A DNA stretch of 64,000 nt, from assembly GCA_017792425.1 (NCBI GenBank), contig CP051233.1:3187998-3251997 (forward strand), read 5' to 3'. The translations under genes and the position numbers were made by a program. This document shows positions 1 through 8,272 of the stretch, piece by piece. A model generated the notes under the pieces. It was not told the DNA's origin. It searched no databases and saw only the letters and a list, made by a program, of their open reading frames with translations. The DNA is from Thalassovita sp. GTDB taxonomy: Bacteria; Pseudomonadota; Alphaproteobacteria; Rhodobacterales; Rhodobacteraceae. Every line of letters starts with the position of its first letter. Position 1 is the stretch's first letter.

Positions 1-1
1 C

Positions 2-1135
2 GCCAAGGCGATGGGCATGACCCGTACGACCTTCAAAAACGCCAACGGGCTGACCCGCGAAGGCCACCTGTCCACCGCCCGCGACATGACCATCCTGGGG
101 CGGCACATCCTGTATGACTACCCCGAATACTACAACCTGTTCAGCCGCAAATCCGCCGATGCCGGGATGCGCACGGTGAACAACACCAACCGCCGCCTGC
201 TGGACGCCTATCGCGGTGCGGACGGGATCAAGACCGGCTATACCCGCGCGGCGGGCTTCAACCTTGTGGCCTCTGCCGAACGCGGCAGCGAACGCATCAT
301 CGCCACGGTGTTTGGCGGCCGGTCCACCGCGACCCGCAACGCGCAGGTGGCCGAACTGCTGGATCTTGGCTTCCGCCGGGCGCCCAGCCGCGTCGCCTTG
401 CGCAAACCGGACCGCCCGGCCTATGTCGGTCCGGGCAAGTCCGGCGGCTCTGACGATACCACGCCGGGCGCGGCGGGCAAAACCATCCGCCTTGTCACCG
501 CCGTCCCCAAAAGCCTGCGCCCGCAGACCCGTCCGGGCAGTGCCCAGCCCCCCGTTCTGGTCGCGGTCAAAGAGGACATCAACAACGCGCTGCAAGAGGT
601 CATGGCCGAACAGCAGGAACAGGCCCCCGCCGCCGCCCTGCCGGAAAACACGGCCACGCCCGATCAACCATCGCCCCGGATGCGCCCCGAAAACCTGGTC
701 CTCGCCAGCACCGAACCGCAGTCCGCCGTCACGCGGGCCGTGGCGACCGCAATTGCCGACACCGTAACCGAAGCCGTTGCAGACACCGTGGCGTTGGCCG
801 ATCCAGCCCCCGAACCCGATACAGAAACCGCGGCACTTGCGCTGTCCCCCGCCCCCGAACCGCAAAGAGAGGTCGTCACCCGGATCAGCACTTCTGGCGG
901 GCGGCACTGGGGCATCAACGTGGGCCGCTATCCCAGCCGTTATGCCGCCGAAAAGGTGCTGCTGAAAACCGCGCTGGCCGAAATGGCCACGCTGGACGGC
1001 AGCCTGCGCAAGGTGGTGAATCGCAAGGGCGGGTTCGAGGCGAATTTCATGGGCCTGACCCGCGAAGGCGCGGACGAAGCCTGCCGCCGCCTGACCGCGC
1101 GCCAGATCGAATGCCAGATGGTCGGCCCCAGCTAG
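2..1135 (+). CDS. D-alanyl-D-alanine carboxypeptidase with C-terminal SPOR domain (5' end outside window)
   Basis: This is the C-terminal part of a penicillin-binding-protein-5-type DD-carboxypeptidase, which trims the terminal D-Ala from peptidoglycan stem peptides in the periplasm. The frame is open from base 2, so the catalytic SxxK and SxN motifs lie upstream. The third active-site motif, KTG in DGIKTGYT, is visible about 75 residues in. After the enzyme domain comes a long Pro/Ala/Glu-rich linker of about 150 residues. The last 75 or so residues (from GGRHWGINVGRYPSRY) look like a SPOR domain, which binds denuded glycan at division sites. A fusion of this kind suggests septal localisation. 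Family assignment is strong; the SPOR call rests on length and pattern. Confidence 0.88.
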   Translation, partial: AKAMGMTRTTFKNANGLTREGHLSTARDMTILGRHILYDYPEYYNLFSRKSADAGMRTVNNTNRRLLDAYRGADGIKTGYTRAAGFNLVASAERGSERIIATVFGGRSTATRNAQVAELLDLGFRRAPSRVALRKPDRPAYVGPGKSGGSDDTTPGAAGKTIRLVTAVPKSLRPQTRPGSAQPPVLVAVKEDINNALQEVMAEQQEQAPAAALPENTATPDQPSPRMRPENLVLASTEPQSAVTRAVATAIADTVTEAVADTVALADPAPEPDTETAALALSPAPEPQREVVTRISTSGGRHWGINVGRYPSRYAAEKVLLKTALAEMATLDGSLRKVVNRKGGFEANFMGLTREGADEACRRLTARQIECQMVGPS

Positions 1136-1168
1136 GCCGCCCGGCACGCTGTCACATGAAAATACCCA

Positions 1169-1327
1169 TCAGGGCTTGGGCTTGTCGTCCCATTCGCCCG
1201 ACAGGATGCGCTGGCTGTTGCCGTCCGGGTCGTCATACTGGTTTGACCGCACGGTGTAGACGAAAGCCAGCAGGCCCACGCCGCCCAGCACCAGCGAAAT
1301 CGGGATCAGGTAGGACAGGACTTCCAT
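1169..1327 (-). CDS. ccoS: Cbb3 oxidase maturation protein CcoS
   Basis: A 52-residue protein (MEVLSYLIPISLVLGG...). One N-terminal membrane helix (about residues 5-26) is followed by a short hydrophilic tail with YDDPDGNSQRIL, the typical CcoS pattern. In the family it is needed for cofactor insertion into cbb3-type cytochrome c oxidase. It starts 7 bases after the ccoI stop, as the last gene of ccoGHIS. Confidence 0.9.
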   Translation of the reverse strand: MEVLSYLIPISLVLGGVGLLAFVYTVRSNQYDDPDGNSQRILSGEWDDKPKP

Positions 1328-1334
1328 ATTCGGG

Positions 1335-3521
1335 TTACCTCAGGCGCAGGGCGTTCAGCGACACTGTAATCGAACTGGTGGACATGGCCAAGGCCGCAAC
1401 CAGCGGCGTCGCCAGACCGGCCACCGCCAGCGGCACCGCGATCACGTTGTACCAGGTGGCGATCTGGAAATTCTCGCGGATGCGCTTGGTCGCGCGCTGC
1501 GCGGTATCCAGCGCGTCGGCGATCGGGCTCAGGTCGCCGCCCAGCAGCACGATATCCGACGCCACCCGCGCCGCATCCAGCGCCGAGGCGGGCGAAATGG
1601 ACACATGCGCGGCGGCCAACGCGGCGGTGTCGTTCAGCCCGTCACCCACCATCAGCACATGCTTGCCCTGCCCGGTCAGATGCGCGATCCGCGCGGCCTT
1701 GTCGGTCGGCAGGGCCTCGGCCATCCAATGCGCGATGCCCAGACGGTCCGCCAGCGTTTCCACGGCCCGCGTCCCGTCGCCGGAAATCAGGATCACCTCT
1801 TTCCCGGCCTTCAGCAGCGCCGAAACGGACTCTGCCGCGCCCGCGCGCAACCGGTCGGTAAAGGTAAAGGCGCGCGGCGGCTCGCCCGCGACAGACAGGA
1901 AGGCGGCGGTCTGGTCCTGCGCCTCGGCCCCGACCCAGGCCGCGCGGCCCAGACGGACCCGCGTGCCGTTCCACTGCGCCTCTGTGCCATAGCCGGGCAC
2001 CTCGCGGATATCCGTCACCTGCGCCGGGGTCACGCCCGCCTCACGCGCGGCCTTGGCCAGCGCCACCGACAGCGGGTGCGAAGACCCCTCGGCCAGCGCC
2101 AGCGCGATTTGCAGATCGCGGGTCTCATGATCCGACAGGTTGGTCAGTTCGGGCGTCCCGGCGGTCAGCGTGCCGGTCTTGTCGAATACCACGGTGTCCA
2201 CCTGCGCCAACCGTTCCAGCGCGGTGGCGTGCTTGATCAGCATCCCCTTGCGGAACAGGCGGCCCGAGGCCGCCGTCGTCACCGCCGGCACGGCCAGCCC
2301 CAGCGCGCAGGGGCAGGTGATGATCAGCACGGCGGCGGCGATGTTCAGCGCCGTCCGCACGTCAAAGGAATACAGCCACCAGCCGACAAAGCTGAGCGCC
2401 GCCAGGATATGCACGCCGGGCGCATACAGCTTGGCCGCGCTGTCCGCCAGCGAGGTATAGCGCGACCGCCCGGATTCCGCGACCGCCACAAGATCCGCCA
2501 TGCGGTGCAGCGACGTGTCCTTGCCCACGGCCGTCGCCCGCACCACCAGCGGGCCGGTCAGGTTGACCTCGCCCGCCGAAACACCCCGGCCCGGTTCGGC
2601 CAGCACCGGCACGGTTTCCCCGGTCAGCAGGGACCGGTCGATTTCCGAGGTACCCTCGGTGATTTCACCATCCACCGGCATCCGTCCGCCGGGGCGCACC
2701 AGGATCAGGTCGCCCACGCGCACCTCGGCCACGGGCACCTGCTGTTCGGCCCCGTCGCGGATCAGGATCGCGCGGGGCACTTCCAGCGCGGCCAGTTCCT
2801 CTGCTGCGGATCGCGCGATGGCGCGGGTGCGATGATCCAGGTAGCGGCCCGCCAGCAGGAAGAACGTCAGCGTCAGCGCCGCATCGAAATAGGCGTGATG
2901 GCCGGACAGGCTGGTTTCCCACAGTGACGTGACCAGCGCCAGCACGATGGCCAGCACGATCGGCACGTCCATGTTCAGCCGCTTGTGCTTCAGCGCGGAC
3001 CAGGCGTTCTTGAAGAACGGCACCCCCGAAAACGCGATCGTCGGAAAGGTGATCGCGGCGGAAATCCAGTGGAACATGTCGCGCGTGGCGTTCTCTGCCC
3101 CGGCCCAGACCGACACCGACAGCAGCATCACGTTCATCGAGGCAAACCCCGCCACCGCCAGCCGCATCAGCAGGTCGCGCCCCGCCTTGTCGGTCTGCGT
3201 GGCGCTCAGCGCGCCCGCGTCCAGTTCGAACGCCTCATAGCCCACCTTTTCCAGCACGCCGATCAACTGGTCGGGCATGATATCCGGCTCGGCTTCCACC
3301 TGCGCGCGCTTCAGGGTCAGGTTCACGCGGGCCGACCGGACCCCCGGCACCGCCGCCAGCGCCTTTTCCACGGTGCTGATGCAGGCCGCGCAGTGCACCG
3401 CCGGAACCGACAGGGCGATCCGCGCCTCCTTGGGGGCCTCCATCTGGGCCAGCGATTCCGCCGCCGGCGCGGCGGCGCAGGCGGGGCAGGCAGACGGCGA
3501 GGGGCGCATCGTGGCGGTCAT
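1335..3521 (-). CDS. ccoI: Copper-translocating P1B-type ATPase CcoI
   Basis: A 728-residue copper-exporting P-type ATPase that supplies copper for the CuB centre of cbb3 oxidase. In order it has an N-terminal Cys-rich segment (CPAC near residue 17), a heavy-metal-associated domain with HCAAC (about residues 43-47), paired membrane helices, the ion-binding CPC motif (ITCPCALG), the phosphorylation motif DKTGT and the hinge GDGLNDTAALA. Length fits the FixI/CcoI family. It sits between ccoH and ccoS in the usual order. Confidence 0.95.
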   Translation of the reverse strand: MTATMRPSPSACPACAAAPAAESLAQMEAPKEARIALSVPAVHCAACISTVEKALAAVPGVRSARVNLTLKRAQVEAEPDIMPDQLIGVLEKVGYEAFELDAGALSATQTDKAGRDLLMRLAVAGFASMNVMLLSVSVWAGAENATRDMFHWISAAITFPTIAFSGVPFFKNAWSALKHKRLNMDVPIVLAIVLALVTSLWETSLSGHHAYFDAALTLTFFLLAGRYLDHRTRAIARSAAEELAALEVPRAILIRDGAEQQVPVAEVRVGDLILVRPGGRMPVDGEITEGTSEIDRSLLTGETVPVLAEPGRGVSAGEVNLTGPLVVRATAVGKDTSLHRMADLVAVAESGRSRYTSLADSAAKLYAPGVHILAALSFVGWWLYSFDVRTALNIAAAVLIITCPCALGLAVPAVTTAASGRLFRKGMLIKHATALERLAQVDTVVFDKTGTLTAGTPELTNLSDHETRDLQIALALAEGSSHPLSVALAKAAREAGVTPAQVTDIREVPGYGTEAQWNGTRVRLGRAAWVGAEAQDQTAAFLSVAGEPPRAFTFTDRLRAGAAESVSALLKAGKEVILISGDGTRAVETLADRLGIAHWMAEALPTDKAARIAHLTGQGKHVLMVGDGLNDTAALAAAHVSISPASALDAARVASDIVLLGGDLSPIADALDTAQRATKRIRENFQIATWYNVIAVPLAVAGLATPLVAALAMSTSSITVSLNALRLR

Positions 3522-3528
3522 GATGGTC

Positions 3529-3999
3529 CTATTTCTTCACGTGCAGAATGACGCGTTGGGTAAACTCGGTGCCGTTCTCGGCCACGGCGGTCATGCGGAT
3601 GTTCCAGTTGCCGCCCGCCAGCTCCAGCGGGGCGATGTGATCGGCGCCATCAAAGGCAAAGACCGGCTCCACGTCCTCGGCAACGGATGTCGCGCGTCCC
3701 ACCACCGCGTGCAGCACCCTCGGACGCACCGGATTGCCGTCCGGGCCGGTGATGTTCAGCCGCAGCATCCCGTCGGCATGATCGGCGCGGACGGTCCAGC
3801 CCAGGGCCTCTTGCGCGGCCTTGCGTTCGTTGAATTCCTGGCTGGCGACGTAAGAGTTTTCCACTTCCAACCCCGGAAAGGTCTTTACCGCGCTCACCGC
3901 CATGAACACGTTCACGGCGATGATCAGCCCGAAGGCAGCGACGAACCCGATCAGGACATGCCGCCCGGTGATCTGGCCCTTGGTTTGGGGATCAGCCAT
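3529..3999 (-). CDS. ccoH: Cbb3 oxidase assembly protein CcoH (FixH)
   Basis: A 156-residue FixH-family protein. One membrane helix lies near residues 12-35 (VLIGFVAAFGLIIAVNVFMA), followed by a periplasmic domain with YVASQEFN and a C-terminal beta-rich part. CcoH is a stable partner in cbb3 assembly. I start it at the ATG that overlaps the ccoG stop (TGATG), which implies translational coupling; a TTG one codon upstream is possible. Confidence 0.92.
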   Translation of the reverse strand: MADPQTKGQITGRHVLIGFVAAFGLIIAVNVFMAVSAVKTFPGLEVENSYVASQEFNERKAAQEALGWTVRADHADGMLRLNITGPDGNPVRPRVLHAVVGRATSVAEDVEPVFAFDGADHIAPLELAGGNWNIRMTAVAENGTEFTQRVILHVKK

Positions 4000-5435
4000 C
4001 AATTCTTCCTTCCGTGGAACACGGTGTCCTTATAGGCGCGGTCCCCGGTCGAGTTGTCCTCGACCCAGATACGGATATCCACGCGCTCACTTTCGGCAGG
4101 TGTAGACCCTTTCGGCGCGATGACATAGACCCGTTGCAGCTTCATCGTGTCCGCCGGCACCTCGACCGAGGCATAGGGCGTGCCTTCCAGTTCCAGCCGC
4201 AGGGTCGGGTCGCCCTTCACCGAAATGCGGAACGGCCGGTCGGTGCCATGCTTATTGCGCAGCCGCACGTCATAGGTGTTGCGGATGGACCCGTCCGACA
4301 GGGTGACAAAGGTCGGGTTGCGCACCGGCGCCACGGTCAGGTCGATCTCGGTGCGCATGAACAGCGCCACCACCAGCCCCACACCCACCAGCGACCACAG
4401 GCCGGTATACAGAAGGGTGCGCGGACGCAGGATGTGTTTCCAGACATCCTTGGGCGGCTTGCCCGCGGCTTCGGCCTTTTCGTCGGTCCAGGCCATATAG
4501 TCGATCAGTCCGCGCGGCTTGCCGATCTTTTCCATCATGTCGTCGCAGGCGTCGATGCACAGCGCGCAGGTGATACATTCCAGTTGCTGACCTTCGCGGA
4601 TGTCGATGCCCACCGGACAGACGTTCACGCAAGCCATGCAATCAATGCAATCGCCCTGGTTGGGGTCCAACTGGCCCTTTTTCAGCTTGCCACGCGGTTC
4701 GCCCCGCCAGTGGCGATAGCCGACAACCAGCGTATCCTCGTCCATCATCGCGGCTTGGATGCGCGGCCAGGGACAGGCATAGATACAGATCTGTTCCCGC
4801 GCGAACCCGCCGAACAAAAAGGTCGTGCCGGTCAGTACCAGCATCGTCGTATAGGCGACCGGGTGCGCGTTCAGCGTCACCAGATCCACCAGCAGCGTCG
4901 GCGCATCGGTGAAATAGAACACCCAGGCCCCGCCGGTGGCCAGCGAGATCAGCAGCCACGCGGTCCACTTGGTCAGCCGCAGCCGCGCCTTGCGGAAATC
5001 CAGTTTCTTCTGTCGGTGCAGACGCAGGCGGGCGTTGCGGTCGCCTTCGATCCAGCGTTCCACAAGGATGAACAGGTCGGTCCAGACGGTCTGCGGGCAG
5101 GCATAGCCGCACCACACCCGCCCCAGCGCCGAAGTGAACAGGAACAGCCCCAGCCCCGCCATCACCAGCAGCCCGGCGACGAAATAGAACTCATGCGGCC
5201 AGATCTCGATCATGAAGAAGAAAAAGCGCCGGTTCGCCAGGTCCACCAGCACCGCCTGGTCCGGCAACGCCGGACCGCGGTCCCAGCGCAACCACGGGGT
5301 CAGATAGTAAATCCCCAGCGTCACAATCATGATATACCATTTCAGATTGCGAAACTTGCCGCTGACGCGTCGCGGGAAAATCGGTTCGCGGGCGGCATAC
5401 AGGCTTTTGGGGGCTTCGGGTTCAGTTTGCGACAC
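3999..5435 (-). CDS. ccoG: Cbb3 oxidase accessory protein CcoG (FixG), polyferredoxin-type membrane protein
   Basis: A 478-residue FixG/RdxA-family protein, shown in other bacteria to act in copper delivery to cbb3 oxidase as a cupric reductase. Several membrane helices carry CGYACPQTVW and CIYACPWPRIQ. They are followed by a two-[4Fe-4S] ferredoxin segment (CIDCMACVNVCP, then CITCALCIDAC) and a C-terminal Ig-like FixG_C domain. The start is GTG with GGAG about 8 bases upstream. It is the first gene of ccoGHIS, with an FNR box about 65 bp upstream. Confidence 0.95.
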   Translation of the reverse strand: MSQTEPEAPKSLYAAREPIFPRRVSGKFRNLKWYIMIVTLGIYYLTPWLRWDRGPALPDQAVLVDLANRRFFFFMIEIWPHEFYFVAGLLVMAGLGLFLFTSALGRVWCGYACPQTVWTDLFILVERWIEGDRNARLRLHRQKKLDFRKARLRLTKWTAWLLISLATGGAWVFYFTDAPTLLVDLVTLNAHPVAYTTMLVLTGTTFLFGGFAREQICIYACPWPRIQAAMMDEDTLVVGYRHWRGEPRGKLKKGQLDPNQGDCIDCMACVNVCPVGIDIREGQQLECITCALCIDACDDMMEKIGKPRGLIDYMAWTDEKAEAAGKPPKDVWKHILRPRTLLYTGLWSLVGVGLVVALFMRTEIDLTVAPVRNPTFVTLSDGSIRNTYDVRLRNKHGTDRPFRISVKGDPTLRLELEGTPYASVEVPADTMKLQRVYVIAPKGSTPAESERVDIRIWVEDNSTGDRAYKDTVFHGRKN

Positions 5436-5499
5436 GGAATCACTCCGGAAAATTGGCTACGGGCTGCCGACCTTGTCACAGGCTTAACAAGTTCAGGCT

Positions 5500-5513
5500 T
5501 TGACCTGCATCAA
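5500..5513 (-). promoter_or_regulatory. FNR/FnrL box upstream of ccoG
   Basis: TTGACCTGCATCAA matches the alphaproteobacterial FnrL consensus TTGAY-N4-RTCAA exactly. It lies in the ccoG/DUF2270 divergent gap (5436-5664), 65 bp upstream of the ccoG start codon. Activation of ccoGHIS under low oxygen is inferred. Confidence 0.82.
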
Positions 5514-5664
5514 ATCTGTATTTTCTACTCACCTATTTCCACCCCATGCGACACCTGGTCCCGTTATCGCAATGATTTGCCATCCCTTTGACGCAGCCCC
5601 GCCCGCTGTGCAATCCTGCCAGAAGGGGATGCGAGGAGGACAGAACAGCTAGGGGGGAACCGGG

Positions 5665-6339
5665 TTGGAAGACGCACCCGAAGAACGCATAAGACTCACC
5701 TCATCCGAAGTGACGGCCATCGCGCATCTCTATCGCGGAGAGGTCTATCGCAGCACGATCTGGCGCACCCGGCTGGACACCACCACCAACTGGGCCGTGG
5801 TCACGCTGGGGGTGGCGCTGTCCATCTCCTTTGCCTCGCCCGATGCGTCGCCCCTGCCGCTGGTTCTGGTCGGTGTGCTGGTCATCTTCTTCCTGATGCA
5901 AGAGGCCCGCCGCTACCGCTATTTCAACGTCTGGCGCGCCCGCGCACGGTGGATGGAAACGCATTTCTACGCCCCGATGCTGCATGACGGCGATCTGCAC
6001 ATGGAAGACAACTGGCAGAAAACCCTGGCCGAGGATTACATGCACCCGCGCTATCACGTCTCGATGATGACGGCGATCGGGCGGCGTATCCGGCGCAACT
6101 ACCTGTGGATATTGCTGATCCAGTCGTTGGCCTATGCCGGCAAGCTGGCGGTGCATCCCACCCCGGTCACATCATTCGAACAGGCGTTCCGGCGCGCCGA
6201 TGTCGGCCCGCTGCCGGGCGAAATCGTCATTGTGATCGGCGTGCTGTACATGATCACCTGGGCCGGGATCGCCATCTGGAGCGGCGAAAACGACAAATCC
6301 CGCGCCAGACTACGCCGCTCGGACAGTTCTATGGGTTGA
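5665..6339 (+). CDS. DUF2270 family membrane protein
   Basis: A 224-residue protein matching the DUF2270 family. The N-terminal half has EVTAIAHLYRGEVYRSTIWRTRLDTTTNWAV, split here as the family core (about residues 14-48), then two adjacent membrane helices (about 45-80) and a cytoplasmic segment with RYFNVWRARARWMETHFYAP. A last hydrophobic helix lies near residues 188-208. The start is TTG, preceded by a purine-rich AGGGGGGAA. It sits on the opposite strand between ccoGHIS and ccoNOQP. Function is unknown. Confidence 0.8.
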   Translation: MEDAPEERIRLTSSEVTAIAHLYRGEVYRSTIWRTRLDTTTNWAVVTLGVALSISFASPDASPLPLVLVGVLVIFFLMQEARRYRYFNVWRARARWMETHFYAPMLHDGDLHMEDNWQKTLAEDYMHPRYHVSMMTAIGRRIRRNYLWILLIQSLAYAGKLAVHPTPVTSFEQAFRRADVGPLPGEIVIVIGVLYMITWAGIAIWSGENDKSRARLRRSDSSMG

Positions 6340-6364
6340 TATTTGGTGAACTTGTAAAATAATT

Positions 6365-6441
6365 GGCACCGGCCTTCCAGGAAACGCGCGAACAGGACGG
6401 AAGGACCGGTGCCACCCAGGGGCGCGCGAACGTCCCTGGGT
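6365..6441. terminator. Two adjacent hairpins between DUF2270 gene and ccoP
   Basis: The first hairpin pairs GGCACCGGCCTTCC (6365-6378) with GGAAGGACCGGTGCC (6399-6413). The second pairs ACCCAGGG (6414-6421) with CCCTGGGT (6434-6441) and is followed by ATTCTTTT on the plus strand. The flanking genes converge, so this probably ends both transcripts. Confidence 0.65.
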
Positions 6442-6456
6442 ATTCTTTTGCCGCGA

Positions 6457-7320
6457 TTACTCGCCGCCGCCCAGCTGGTGGACGTAGGTTGCCACGGCGC
6501 GGATTTGCGCTTCGGTCAGGCGCTCGTCCCAGTTCGGCATCACACCGGCGCGGGAATTGGTGACCGTTTCCTTGATGGCGGCATAATCGCCACCGAACAG
6601 CCAGATCGCGTCGGTCAGGTTCGGCGCGCCGACAGCGCGGTCGCCGGTACCGTCCTCGGCGTGACAGGCGGCGCAGTTCTCTTCGAACACCACGGCGCCA
6701 GCCGCGACCTGCGAAGCATCCTGTGCGGACCCCGACAGCGACATGACATAGTTCACGACCTGGTCGATCTGGTCTTTCTCCAGCAGCTCGTCACGGCCAA
6801 AGGCGGGCATGTCCGACAGGCGGGTGTCGTCGTGCGCGCTACGGATACCGTAGCTGATGGTGGTGTGGATCGATTCGATGTCACCCCCCCACAGCCAATC
6901 GTCGTCCAGCAGGTTGGGATAGCCCACCGCACCGGCAGCCCCCGACCCGTGGCACTGGGCGCACCAGGTCTTGAACACGGCAGCGCCAGCCGAGGCCGCA
7001 TAGCCACCCAGTTCGGCATCGCCGGCGATCTCGGTCAGCTCGACCGCGGCCAGCTTCTCGTTGATCGGACCCAGACGGGTGTTGACCGCGTCGATCTCGG
7101 CCGCCACTTCGCCCCGGGTGGAATAGCCCAGGAACCCCGCAGTCGCGCCGTTGATCAGCGGCCATGCCGGATAGGCGATCGAGTAGATCACGCCCCACAC
7201 GATGGTGATATAGAACGTCCACAGCCACCAGCGCGGAAGCGGAGTGTTCAGTTCCTGGATGCCGTCCCACTCGTGGCCGGTGGTGCCGACACCCTTGTTT
7301 TCAGTTGGTTTGTTAGCCAT
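6457..7320 (-). CDS. ccoP: Cbb3-type cytochrome c oxidase subunit III (diheme CcoP)
   Basis: A 287-residue membrane-anchored dihaem cytochrome c that passes electrons to CcoO/CcoN. The N-terminus holds a membrane helix (WWLWTFYITIVWGVIYSIAY). Two class I haem-binding motifs follow, CAQCH and CAACH, each with a downstream Met ligand candidate (SDMPAFG and GVMPNW). It lies 3 bases after ccoQ as the last gene of ccoNOQP. Confidence 0.96.
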   Translation of the reverse strand: MANKPTENKGVGTTGHEWDGIQELNTPLPRWWLWTFYITIVWGVIYSIAYPAWPLINGATAGFLGYSTRGEVAAEIDAVNTRLGPINEKLAAVELTEIAGDAELGGYAASAGAAVFKTWCAQCHGSGAAGAVGYPNLLDDDWLWGGDIESIHTTISYGIRSAHDDTRLSDMPAFGRDELLEKDQIDQVVNYVMSLSGSAQDASQVAAGAVVFEENCAACHAEDGTGDRAVGAPNLTDAIWLFGGDYAAIKETVTNSRAGVMPNWDERLTEAQIRAVATYVHQLGGGE

Positions 7321-7323
7321 TTC

Positions 7324-7515
7324 TCACGCCTCCTTGGCGTCGCCACCGCGAACGGCGGGTTTGTCTTCATTCCGGAACGGGATGTCAGCGACGCTGCTGT
7401 AGACCTTGCTCGACCCGGGGCGGAAGGCGAAGACCACCACCCCGACGAAGAAGGCGAACAGCGCCAGCAGCACCCAGCTGTCTGCGAGTTCTCTGAGGAA
7501 AGAGTAGGTTTCCAT
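7324..7515 (-). CDS. ccoQ: Cbb3-type cytochrome oxidase subunit CcoQ
   Basis: A 63-residue protein with one membrane helix (about residues 12-30, WVLLALFAFFVGVVVFAF) followed by RPGSSKVY, the usual CcoQ pattern. It stabilises the CcoP association with the core complex in related bacteria. It lies between ccoO and ccoP. Confidence 0.93.
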   Translation of the reverse strand: METYSFLRELADSWVLLALFAFFVGVVVFAFRPGSSKVYSSVADIPFRNEDKPAVRGGDAKEA

Positions 7516-7529
7516 GACGGTCCCCTCCC

Positions 7530-8258
7530 TTACCGGCTCGCGTCCGGGGTGAAGGTCGAGAAATCAACCAGCGTGCCCAGCATCTGAAGATAGGCAACCA
7601 GGGCGTCCATTTCGGAAATACCGGCATGGCCGTCAAAGTTGCGGATCTGAACGTTGTCACCGTAGCGTTCCAGCAGACCATCATAGTCGCTGTCAGGATC
7701 GGCCTGGGCGGCAAAGTCCGCCTGGGCGTTCTCCAGCATCTCGTCGGTGTAGGGGACGCCGACCCAGCCGTTCACTTTCAGGCTGTCCTGGATGTATTTC
7801 CCGTCAATCATACGGTTTTCCAGGAATGCGTATTTCGGCATCACGGATTCCGGCACAACCGACTGCGGATCGCGCAGGTGGTCAACGTGCCACTCGTCCG
7901 AGTAGCGGCCGCCGACGCGGGCCAGGTCCGGCCCGGTCCGCTTGGACCCCCACTGGAACGGGTGGTCGTACTGCGATTCCGCCGCCAGGCTGTAGTGGCC
8001 GTAACGCTCGACTTCGTCGCGCATCGGGCGGATCATCTGGCTGTGGCAGACATAGCACCCTTCGCGGATGTAGATGTCGCGCCCGGCCAGCTCCAGCGGG
8101 GTGTAGGGGCGCATACCCTCTACGTCCTCGATGGTGTTTTCCAGGTAGAACAGCGGTGCGATCTGCACGATGCCGCCAATGGTGACCACAAGGAAGGCGA
8201 AGATCGCAAGAAGCGTAACGTTCTTCTCAAGGATCGTGTGTTTTTCAAGAATAGCCAT
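7530..8258 (-). CDS. ccoO: Cbb3-type cytochrome c oxidase subunit II (monoheme CcoO)
   Basis: A 242-residue membrane-anchored monohaem cytochrome c. It has an N-terminal helix (VTLLAIFAFLVVTIGGIVQI), then the haem motif CYVCHSQMIRPMRDEV and the conserved WGSKRTGPDLARVGGRYSDE, given here as the family block near residues 105-124. It is co-transcribed with ccoN (14-base gap). Confidence 0.96.
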   Translation of the reverse strand: MAILEKHTILEKNVTLLAIFAFLVVTIGGIVQIAPLFYLENTIEDVEGMRPYTPLELAGRDIYIREGCYVCHSQMIRPMRDEVERYGHYSLAAESQYDHPFQWGSKRTGPDLARVGGRYSDEWHVDHLRDPQSVVPESVMPKYAFLENRMIDGKYIQDSLKVNGWVGVPYTDEMLENAQADFAAQADPDSDYDGLLERYGDNVQIRNFDGHAGISEMDALVAYLQMLGTLVDFSTFTPDASR

Positions 8259-8272
8259 TGGTCAGGTCCCTC

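Noticed and set aside
4014..5591. A 525-codon plus-strand frame antisense to ccoG
   Set aside because: Same reasoning; it also runs through the FNR box and has no recognisable domain.
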